DNA from: Carnegiea gigantea
Taxonomy: Eukaryota > Streptophyta > Magnoliopsida > Caryophyllales > Cactaceae
Length of the DNA: 64,000 nt
Assembly: GCA_029747015.1 (NCBI GenBank)
Contig: JAKOGI010000338.1
Location: forward strand, 321,001 to 385,000
Reading direction: 5' to 3'
The position numbers and the translations under genes are program-made. The notes under the pieces are model-generated. The model saw only the letters and a program-made list of their open reading frames with translations, searched no databases and was not told where the DNA came from. Shown piece by piece: positions 56,150-64,000 of the stretch (positions within the stretch are counted from its first letter, which is position 1; every line of letters starts with the position of its first letter).

Positions 56150-58392
56150 AGCTGACTCTTAACAGCCGCAAATAGATGTGATCACAATACCCTGTAGCAA
56201 TAGCAGCTATTATAGCCCTGAACAGCAACTAAACACAACTTACATGAGATTGGATACTGAAGAATTTTGAGAAATTTGACAGCAAATATGTGTTTCATTA
56301 TTTGCCTTGCTTGCCCAATACATGGCCTGTTGCAGAATATATATATTTATATGCGCGTGTATATATACACACACACGTATATGTATATTAATATACTCCA
56401 TGCATCCCAAAATTCTCAGCTAAACCCTTTGCTTGATCTACAAGATACATAAATATCAAAATATGGAATACAAAATATATATCTTTAAGTGCGTGTCTAG
56501 TTCCATTGATAAATTTTACATGAGCTGTTCCTAGAAACCTGGTTCGAATTCCACCTATATTTGACGTCATTCACTCCACAAAAAAAAAAAAAAAAACCTT
56601 TAAGTACCTCTGTCCTGAACAGATATCCATACCATTATGCAGACAAGCTACCAAGCATGATCATATTAAAGAAGTTGAAAACATTTTGCAGCCCACCTCA
56701 AATCAAAATCAGTTAAATTCTGAAATCAATATGACCTTACCAATGCAGCGATCCCACTGACGAGTTGGCCTCGAATATCCACAATGGTAGAATCAAATCC
56801 GAAAACCCTTGACTTACATTCTTAGACCAAGTTCAATTCGCGATTGTTTAACGATACTACTACAATTTTACAAAATCCCAACAGTATTACACGGAATCGA
56901 TCGATTTTCTTGAGAAATCAAACAATAGCAGAGAAAAAAGAGAGTGAGAAGAAGGGACGATTGGGATTGGGGAAGCGCACCTTTAGTTTATGACTCACCT
57001 AATTACACCAGAGAAGAGGTGAGAGAATAGAGACAGAAGAAAGGATATTCAGAGGACTTAAATACCCAACGCTTAATTACGCCGTATGGCGGTAGGATTA
57101 GATTGGGACTTCTGACCCCGTTTTCTTTTCGTCCCTTCTGGGTTGATTGATGCAGATCTAAACCGTCAATTTATTATGCCAGAAATATAGAATTAGAATT
57201 AATTCTAACTATTAGGCTAAAACCTCATTACTAAATTAATGTAATAAGATTCTTTTTGCCTCGAAAAGAAGTATGTAGTAAAATTATTTTGCCTTGAAAA
57301 GGTGTATGGAAGTTTCGGAAGACCCTTCACTAATCATTATACTTCTCTTGATTATTGGGCGAATTGCTTGAGTTAGTTGAAAGAAAGGGTCTTAACAATG
57401 AAACAACAGAATAACAAAGTACAGAATCTGATCCAACTAAGGGAAGAGAATCCTGTTGGAGTTCAGGTTAGACAAGGCACAATGAATGAAAAGTTTTCAA
57501 AAAGCACACATGATCGAAATGAGGCCTCTCCTAATTGTTTGGAAGAAAAACCTCTACAACTGGGTTACAAGAACCAAGGATTGGCTGACTATTTTTCTAT
57601 TTAGTAGATCTTATGTGAGACGCTTTCGTCTAAAATTTATTGTGAGACCGATACTTTTATAGTGATCTTGAAACATCCACCTTAAAATCCACCCTAAAAT
57701 TGACTACATAGAATCCCAATAGTGCACTTGTACCTTGAAAAAGGACGTTCTCAGAAGAAAGGTTGGGGAGCCCTAGATCAGGACCCGTGACTGCACCTCT
57801 AGCAGTGCTTTCACCCAAATAAAATTTATTTAACTGTCTATAAAGGAAATAAAAGTTTCTTGTTTGCGCCCTTATGATTCCTAATCTTGAATCCTAATAA
57901 TTTTCTGATTTTGGATCATTCTATAAGAGTTTTTGATGTATAACTTGATGTTATTTGGGCCCATTTTGGTTTTCGTTTCTTATTCTAAAGTGTGTTTGCT
58001 TAAATGTTGCCAACATAAAATTTAATATTTGTTAATGTTAAATGAGATCTTGTACTTAGCTTTTACAATTGAAGTGCATCAAGGTCTTATTTAAAGCGAG
58101 ACTTTAAATACAAACTTTTCATAGTTTTTGATCGACGGAGGCACACTGTTTTTTTTTTTTTTTTTTGGTGGTTATATTTGTAATTAACAAGGCCGATTAT
58201 TGTACACATTATCATCATTTGAAAACATAATGATTAATTAATAAAAGATACCATATTCCACCCGCCATAACAAGGTTGACGGTATTGCAGTGATGAGTGA
58301 CGACCTTACGCTGATAGGCAGAGTAAACATAGTGATTTTCTCTCTCATCCCCAATTTCTAGGGTTTGATTACATCTCCAAAGCAACTGATCG
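56150..58392. other. 5' flank of the CLF pseudogene and intergenic spacer
   Basis: Holds a TA/CA-rich microsatellite at about 56335-56395, a SINE at 56491-56597 and CT/GA-rich leader-like sequence near 56930-57060. The motif TTATGTGAGACGCTTTCGTC lies at 57613-57632. A plus frame of 75 codons at 57377-57604 is unrecognised. A T-run lies at about 58150-58166. Confidence 0.45.
56491..56597 (+). mobile_element. Short tRNA-type SINE with poly(A) tail and target duplication
   Basis: The 107-bp element starts GCGTGTCTAGTTCCATTGAT (A-box-like) and carries GGTTCGAATTCC (B box) at 56541-56552. It ends in an A-run of about 18. The direct repeat CTTTAAGT flanks it on both sides (56483-56490 and 56598-56605), and similarity continues weakly beyond. 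Pol III boxes, A-tail and duplication together define a SINE. Confidence 0.75.
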
Positions 58393-59159
58393 ATGGATTC
58401 TTCACAACCATACTTCATCATCGCTCACAAACTCGAGTTGTATGCAAAGGAAAATGCCATACTAAGAAAGCAGTTGGAAGACTATGGCAGAGAAAATGGT
58501 GAGTAATCGCTATTGAAAACGGAGTTGGAGCAACAAATCGCCAAGTTACAGTTCGAATGCCAGAAATTGAGGGAGAATTCGCAGAGTTTGATGAGTGAGC
58601 GAGATGAATTTGCTTCGAAATTTTGTTGTTCTGCCATGGAGGTTACGATTTTGAAGAAGCAATTGCTGAATTGTACTCAGGAAAATGGGGAGTTAGTAGC
58701 GAGCAAGGGGAAGGTAGAGAAGGAGTTGAGTTGATTGAGAGAAGAAATTGCTAGGGCAGAGGAGGAGAAGGTGAGGGAGATGAGTAGGAGAGAGCAAGAA
58801 GCTGAGAAAAAGGTCAAGATGATGGAGGACATTTTGAAAAGGGTTGAGAAAGATATGGAGACGTTGAAGGAGGAGAACAAGAAGTTGCAGAGGGAATTAG
58901 ACAATGTCAAGGCTGCTGCTTCTGAGAGATTCAGAGGATTAGAGCTGCAAGTGTCTAATTTGGAGCGAGAAGCGGAGAAATTCAGCCTTTTTTTCAAATC
59001 AGGTTCTCAAATTCACAGGGTGATTGTTGTTGTGTGAGATATCTGTATATAATATTTCCTGTTCTGTTGTTTCAAAAGATTCCAACTCAACAAAGTGTTT
59101 TTTGAAATATTTATTTGGGGGTCTCTTGAATTAGTCTGTTTGCTTGCACTTGTGTTTGT

Positions 59160-59222
59160 AGGGTAAGGTTGGCTGAAGCGAAATCCATATTGGGAGTTGT
59201 TGTATTTGTGTTGTGTTGTTTG
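59160..59222 (+). repeat. Possible degraded RTE 3' end
   Basis: GGGTAAGGTTGGCTGAAGCG followed by CATATTGGGAGTTGTTGTAT resembles the RTE 3' ends at 28459-28541 and 44362-44437, but an internal block is missing and no duplication is seen. Confidence 0.35.
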
Positions 59223-59269
59223 CCTGTTGCATTGGAACTCCATCAAGCTGTTGATGGGAAACCTACATC

Positions 59270-59450
59270 AATGGCAGATCCATAAATTTTGAATATGGTG
59301 TCCCAGCAGATCTAGAAATCTTGGATGTGAGTGTCCCATTTTAATTTTTAATAAGTTGGACTAGCAGCAACAAATTTTTATGCGTGTAAAATTTTTAAAA
59401 ATGTAAGAATTTTTATGAAAAAAACCTTTTAAGACACTTTCTGCCACTGG
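59270..59450. repeat. MITE-like repeat related to 41137-41333
   Basis: The left end is CAATGGCAGATCC, and the complement of the right end is CCAGTGGCAGAAAG. The interior shares TTTTTATG.GTAAAATTTT-like sequence with the repeat at 41137. No target duplication is certain. Confidence 0.4.
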
Positions 59451-60556
59451 GTGCCAGGGATACCATGGCGAAATAGTGTATCTGGCCCCTGACCGGCACA
59501 ATTTAGGGTTGAGATTAATGAAGTCCCAGAGTTGGTATTGGAGACTTAGGTGCAAATCCGCTCATGTTGGCCATTGTGTCTTTGTTCGCACTTCACACTT
59601 CGCATGCACTTATAGACACACCAAAAAAAAAAAAAGGGAAATAGTCCAAACTTGTACAAATTGAGGATTGAGAATGGGCTCATCCATGAGAAAGATATGT
59701 AATGTCGTTCAGGATGAAGTTGCAGGTTCTACATTAGCTTTTAGCCATTCACGAGATGATCGTTTCTTCCTTAGTGCAGTTAGGTTTTAAATGAAGGTTT
59801 CCATTTCACAACACAAGAAATGTGTGTTTCCAGTTGGTTCAGGATTTTAAGCTATATTCATTTACTATGGTATAGTACTGTTTCTGTGGAACTCGGATCA
59901 AGGTGCCAAAACTGTGACATTAATATTTAAAGATCTTCCATGTTACTATCTGAGAACTTGCAGCTAGGTTCACAATTATCATGAACTTCTACTGTGATAT
60001 TTGGGGACTAGTGTAAACAAGGGTATGCATGAGTTCTTCTGGGAAGTGTAATTGCCCATGTTGTAGATCCAAAAACGTAGTCTGTAGCACTAGCAGGGGT
60101 GACATTCATTTCAAATAATATTTAAGGATGCTTTTCAAATAGAACATGCATAGGCAGCTTGATGCAGATTGCTGAAAGAATTTTTGATCAGAAGTTTTCA
60201 ATATACTTCCAGAGGAAGACATATTGGGTCTGCTGAAACCAATTGAGTCATGGGGCAACCTACTAACCCACTTAATGCTTGCCTGATTCATTATGTTGAA
60301 TAGTTTAATATGTGTAGTAATGTGGGTTTCGTCAACTTCACTTGGTTCTTTCTCCTGTTATTGTATTTCATACATGTAATTCCTTTTGCCATCTTTCTAA
60401 GGACTGCCAAAGTGGTTGGATCATCCAATGTTGTCTGGCTTTTGTGCGAATTTCATGAATTTTCAGTGGGTTTCCTTGTCGTTGTCACTGATCTTAGGAA
60501 GTTTGAAGTGGATTAAAACTAAGGTTAATGCTATCTAATGTAATGCTTCTCATTTA

Positions 60557-60843
60557 GGGCCTGTTTTTTTCGTAGGTAAATTGGGGTGGGTAAAAGGGTG
60601 AAATAGGTTGAGATAGGTTGAAATAGGTTGAGGTAGGTTCAAGTAGGTTGAAGTGGGTTCAAGTAGGTTGAAGTGGATTGAATTTTTTTTATGTGATAAA
60701 TTGAACTTGGTTAAAATAATGGAAGTGGTTTGAAGTGGGTTGAAGTAGGTTGAAGTGGGTTGAAGTAGATTGAAGTAGGTTGAAGTGGATTGAAGTGGGT
60801 TGAGGTTGGTATTTTAGAATTGACCTACCAAAAGAACAGGGTC
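60557..60843. mobile_element. Harbinger-type MITE carrying a 10-bp minisatellite
   Basis: The 287-bp element is flanked by TTA (60554-60556 and 60844-60846). Its ends are GGGCCTGTTTTTTTCGTAGG and, complemented from the right, GACCCTGTTCTTTTGGTAGG, continuing into (T)AAATT/TCAATT. The interior is two arrays of a 10-bp unit AAGT(A/G)GGTTG, roughly eight copies each, separated by about 60 bp of AT-rich sequence. It has no coding capacity and lies in the intron of the coiled-coil pseudogene. Confidence 0.8.
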
Positions 60844-60987
60844 TTAGATCCCAAGGTGTGCTGTATCTCCCAGTTGAGGGTACTTGTGATTGTTTCTAAC
60901 TTAATGCAATTCCTTTCTACTCTAAACAGCATTCGTTGTTGGAGCTAATAGTATCATCTACGGGTCAGTTTTGAAGGGATTCCTGAC

Positions 60988-61560
60988 TTTTTTTTCTTTT
61001 TTTCTTTTTTTGGGTTGACAAATAAATTTCATTGGAAGTAACCAAAACTGCAAATGTTCAGCTATCACTCTGAAGGGTGACCCACCTCCTACGAAGGGAG
61101 TATGAAATAGTACCATAACTAGTTTAACTCTAAGACTGTCTATCCAAGAAAGAAGAGACTGAGCTTTCTTCTTCCTCAACGACAAACCTAATCTGCTCTG
61201 ATTTCCTATTTAATTCTTTCCCAATCTGTAGCAGCTGCTCTTGCTTACCACCCAAGAATCTACCACACGACGTCTCCATAAGTGATATGTGCAAGCACTA
61301 ATTCCTGCCAGTATAATCATTTATTCACATATAACCTTTGACCCTCATTAGCCTGTAAAGCCAATTATGTAATAATTCCTGGCCACTGACAAATATTTGC
61401 AAAACCTCCTTGCTGAAGTTACAATCAAAATATAACTGCCCCGGTGTCTCCGCTTCTGCAGCACAGAGCATACATTTGCTATCAGATAGCTGCATTCCCA
61501 TTCTCACAAGTCTGCCTTTTGTGGAAGAGTTCACCCTAGCGTAAGATCCAAGTCAATTTC
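60988..61560 (-). mobile_element. 3' fragment of an L1-type LINE
   Basis: The minus-strand frame at 61325-61534 contains RLVRMGMQLSDSKCMLCAAE and ETPGQLYFDCNFS, the C-x2-C...H/F-x-C zinc-binding region that follows reverse transcriptase in plant L1 elements. Downstream, charged sequence leads to an A-rich tail (T-rich at 60988-61011 on the plus strand). No target duplication was found, and the rest of the element is missing. Confidence 0.6.
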
Positions 61561-62047
61561 AATCAGAATTCCCTTGTGATTATTATCTCAGTTTGTGGAA
61601 TTGTATTTCTTGCATGTTCTGTTACATGAAACATGAAACATGCTTTTCTAACTTCGTTTTTGTGTTTATTGGGACCGAAGTGAAACTTGCTTCTTTTTTC
61701 AGGTCCACAACAGGATGGCATGGCTGATGCTAATGAGCATACTGAGGGATTTGGAACATTGATCCAAGTGGAACTAAATTTGCCTCTGCCTTCGTTCGAC
61801 AGGTCTGCATCCAAACTGCCTCCCGCCTCTTCCGTACGTAATTGATATTGATGATGACGATGGCGACAATGAGCTTGATTTACTTTCAAATGGGCTTAAA
61901 CGAAAACTCTCGTCATCTGAAATTCCGAATGAAGGAGAAAATGATGGTAACAACTCTGACGATAACATGTCAAAGCAGCTGAAAGACTCAAGCTACATGT
62001 CTGTGAACAACCTCCCGCCACTGCGACAATTTGAAAACAAAAGCTAG

Positions 62048-63202
62048 GGCTGATAAAAAAAAAAAGGGGTTGGATGGAAACATTCTCTTTGTTTGCTTAT
62101 ATACAAGCTGTAACTGCCACTATGATGATTTGCAACGAATCCTGCAAATCGAAGAATGTCTTGTACTTAGGTATCTATTCGCTTTATATTTATGGTGATC
62201 ATGTAAACCTTACAGTTGTAGTCTTTGGTGCAGATGCAGCATTTGTCGAGAGCATCTTCCTTTTGTAAATGAACGTAAGGAGCCGAGGCTAATCCTCTTT
62301 AACTCTTACGCTAATATTACCATGGCTTGTGATCACTCTTCATGAGTTCATGGAAGAGTTCTATTGGTTCCCTGAATTGTAAAATTATAAAGAGGCTGAT
62401 TATGATTGATCCTAAATTTAAAAATCGTAAACTACCTAATACTTCATAGAAACAGAGTAGAAGAATTTTAGAGAGGCATTTTGTTTTAGTCCTTGTAATC
62501 CAAGTTAAAAAAAATGTTCAAACTTGCCTTTTTTAGTGATCAAGATTTCGGACAAAATTGATCGTCTGTTTATGTCTTATAATTAAAGAATTTAAACAAG
62601 ATGACGTTAATATAAAGTAAGATTTAAAAGAAAATAATTTATACAGATGTAATTATTATTGTCTTTGTTATCATCTCTCATTCAATTAAATATCAATCTC
62701 ACTACCAAAATTCAAAATCATTTAGGGTGTGGGGGTCAACTAACTGAGATTTCAGTACTCATCATGACTCATGACTCATGAGACTTTCTTTCTTTTTTTA
62801 ACTTTTAATAATAATAATAATGATAATAATAATAATAATAAATATTTTAATTTTGCAAAAGCACTGGTTGGGTTGCTCGCTTGCTCTTCATCAACACTCC
62901 ATCAGGTGCGCTCCCTTCTACTTCCCCGGATCTCCGGTTCTAGATCGCGCGCATCGAACCCTAAGTATTTAGCAAATTCGAACCCTAGTCAGCATCGATT
63001 TTTCCGGCAAATCGAGCTCTCATCTTCGCCGGATCACCGCCGGCGAGCAGTCGTCCATTATATTCCAGCGGGTCCCTGAAGAAGGATCGGATTTCTTTCA
63101 CAAGAGGTGTAAAAATTCCCCAATTTAATTGGTTTTGGGAAGCCATTGCTAGTTTTTCAACACTCTCACAGTCATTGCTTGTAGTTGTAGAGCAAGACCT
63201 CA
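62048..63202. other. Promoter and leader of the nucleotide-sugar transporter gene
   Basis: About 62860-63115 is GC-richer, with AACCCTAAGTATT and TTCGCCGGATCACCGCCGGC, typical of a plant leader. Donor-like CCATCAG|GTGCGC (about 62905) and ACAAGAG|GTGTAA (about 63107) suggest leader splicing. An (ATA)n run lies at about 62807-62842. Nothing else is recognised between 62048 and 62750. Confidence 0.45.
62765..62778 (+). promoter_or_regulatory. Tandem TGACTCA (GCN4/bZIP-type) motifs
   Basis: TGACTCA occurs twice, 7 bp apart (62765-62771 and 62772-62778), within CATGACTCATGACTCATGAG, about 430 bp upstream of the transporter start codon. TGACTCA is the GCN4-type bZIP site. Activity is inference only. 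Confidence 0.35.
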
Positions 63203-63253
63203 ATGCAGTGGTACTTTGTAGCCGCTCTTCTTACCATCCTTACGAGTTCTCAG
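63203..63253 (+). CDS. CMP-sialic-acid-transporter-like nucleotide-sugar transporter, first coding exon (partial)
   Basis: The exon encodes MQWYFVAALLTILTSSQ and ends in TCTCAG|GTCAGC at phase 0. This is the start of the first membrane helix of plant CMP-sialic acid transporter family proteins (At5g41760 group), where it is followed by a GILTTLSQS segment. That segment is not found before 64000, so intron 1 exceeds 745 bp and the remaining exons lie outside. The family members are Golgi antiporters of nucleotide sugars; the plant substrate is not settled. The call rests on 17 residues, supported by the crooked-neck-like neighbour, which is also adjacent in Arabidopsis. Confidence 0.7.
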
Positions 63254-64000
63254 GTCAGCTTAAATTCCTTTGATTCTCTGCGCAAATTTCGTTCATTTCG
63301 TATTTGCAGGTTCAATGGTGGATTGCCCTTAAGAAGTAATCATGGAATTACTCGATAGATGATGAACATGTTTTTTTTTTTTAAAAAAAGAAAAATCGAA
63401 AACTTGTAGCTGCTTTCTTCTTTATAATTTGTTTGAATTGCTTAGTTTTGCATTTATAAGCATTTGATTGGAGAGGTTATCTGTTACAGCTCTGATTTGG
63501 TTTGATACATATTTGAGAAGCATAAAGGGTGAAAGCCCTATTGCTTTGTGGATATGAGAGTATATATGAACGTAAGCAATTGAACTTTCCTCTTTCCTTT
63601 AGATATCCTCTTTTTCTTGTAACTTTGAATCTCAACTAGTTATACCTTGTGCCGGAGTTCATTAAGTATATTTGGCCTCCCTATTGTAGGCAGTGGGTAT
63701 GCATCATTGAAAATTAAGGAATTTGTCGCTTAGGGTTCATGTATAATGCTGAATCATCAAATAATTAGTATGTTCTTTGGTATTGAGGTTAGTCGTATTT
63801 ATTGATAGTTTAACTTGTACTTGGTGCTGGAAGATGCCTGAGTCATCAATGTTCTCCAGTCATCCAAGGCGTAGAGGATGATGAAACCAGTGAAACACTA
63901 GGCTGATGGGAATGGCTTCAATAATGTGGATAATGAGGGTGGATTTGGTTTATGATGATTGTTGGGCTACGACGGGATAATAAGAGTAGACATAATTTTC
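63254..64000 (+). other. Intron 1 of the nucleotide-sugar transporter gene (open at window end)
   Basis: T-rich intron-like sequence with no recognisable second exon up to the end of the window. Nothing else is seen. Confidence 0.5.

Larger units (their letters stand above)
58393..62047 (+). pseudogene. Coiled-coil protein pseudogene, two exons with two stops and a frameshift
   Basis: Exon 1 (58393-59002) starts MDSSQPYFIIAHKLELYAKE and runs as highly charged heptads (KTELEQQIAKLQFECQKLRE, REEIARAEEEKVREMSRREQ). It is broken by TAA at 58504-58506 and TGA at 58732-58734, each between clearly coding stretches in the same frame. Exon 2 (61703-62047) joins in matching phase 1 (SG|PQQDG). It shifts frame near 61832-61838, after which VIDIDDDDGDNELDLLSNGL runs to a stop at 62045. 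The 2.7-kb intron contains a Harbinger MITE, another MITE-like repeat and an L1 fragment. I do not recognise the parent family. VIDIDDDD resembles a SUMO-interacting motif. An alternative donor overlaps the first stop (ATG|GTGAGT at 58499), but splicing there would discard obvious coding sequence. Confidence 0.72.

Noticed and set aside
57377..57604. 75-codon plus-strand frame
   Set aside because: No recognisable domain or homologous pattern, no supporting splice or promoter context; noted only as an orphan frame.
1..64000. CRISPR arrays, bacterial operons, tRNA or rRNA genes, telomeric or centromeric satellites
   Set aside because: None seen. The only tRNA-like sequences are SINE heads, and the tandem repeats lack spacer structure.

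Overview
This is 64 kb of AT-rich eudicot nuclear DNA. The genes are plant-specific, split by GT-AG introns, and separated by long AT-rich spacers full of small transposon relics. The species cannot be fixed from the sequence. GTGAGAC-type palindromic repeats at about 13.6-13.8 kb and 57.6 kb recall ones I associate with Caryophyllales, but that is weak.

Layout, left to right. (1) 0.1-0.5 kb, minus: a small plant-specific protein with a WDCGSxLYDSFEL motif. (2) 6.4-10.8 kb, minus: a complete six-exon amino-acid/GABA transporter of 459 residues (GAT2-like). (3) 15.3-18.7 kb, minus: a three-exon TBL25/26-type cell-wall O-acetyltransferase of 443 residues. (4) 20.9-25.95 kb, minus: a four-exon zinc-ribbon (DUF3133) protein with an extra-large-G-protein-like C-terminus, about 1067 residues. 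(5) 27-32 kb: repeat-rich spacer with a 5'-truncated RTE LINE, an LTR-element trace and a 431-bp tandem duplication. (6) 32.7-33.1 kb, minus: a second WDCGSxLYDSFEL protein. (7) 37.5-39.4 kb and 44.8-49.3 kb, minus: two COP1-interactive-protein-1-like coiled-coil genes, with a decayed RTE LINE between them. (8) 51.7-56.1 kb, minus: a crooked-neck-like (CLF/SYF3) splicing-factor gene whose seven exons carry one frameshift and two stops, so a pseudogene. (9) 58.4-62.0 kb, plus: a coiled-coil gene with two in-frame stops and a frameshift, also a pseudogene. (10) 63.2 kb, plus: the first coding exon of a CMP-sialic-acid-transporter-like nucleotide-sugar transporter, running off the window.

From memory, GAT2, CIP1, a CIP1-like gene, crooked neck and a CMP-sialic acid transporter are neighbours in Arabidopsis (At5g41800 down to At5g41760). 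TBL25/TBL26 sit beside DUF3133 genes at At1g01430/40 and At4g01080/90. The window therefore looks like the first block with the second lying inside it. The genes share no obvious pathway; conserved gene order is what links them.

The mobile-element record is unusually readable. I see two hAT-type elements with perfect 8-bp target duplications, three Harbinger/Tourist-type MITEs with TTA/TAA duplications (one carrying a 10-bp minisatellite), a 182-bp solo LTR with a 5-bp duplication, a tRNA-type SINE with an 8-bp duplication, and an RTE fragment with a 15-bp duplication. Other points of interest are a tandem triplication that copied the TBL exon-1 splice donor into intron 1, and a 92-residue internal duplication of S-P-x-R motifs in the DUF3133 protein. 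I found no CRISPR array, tRNA or rRNA gene, or prokaryotic-type system.
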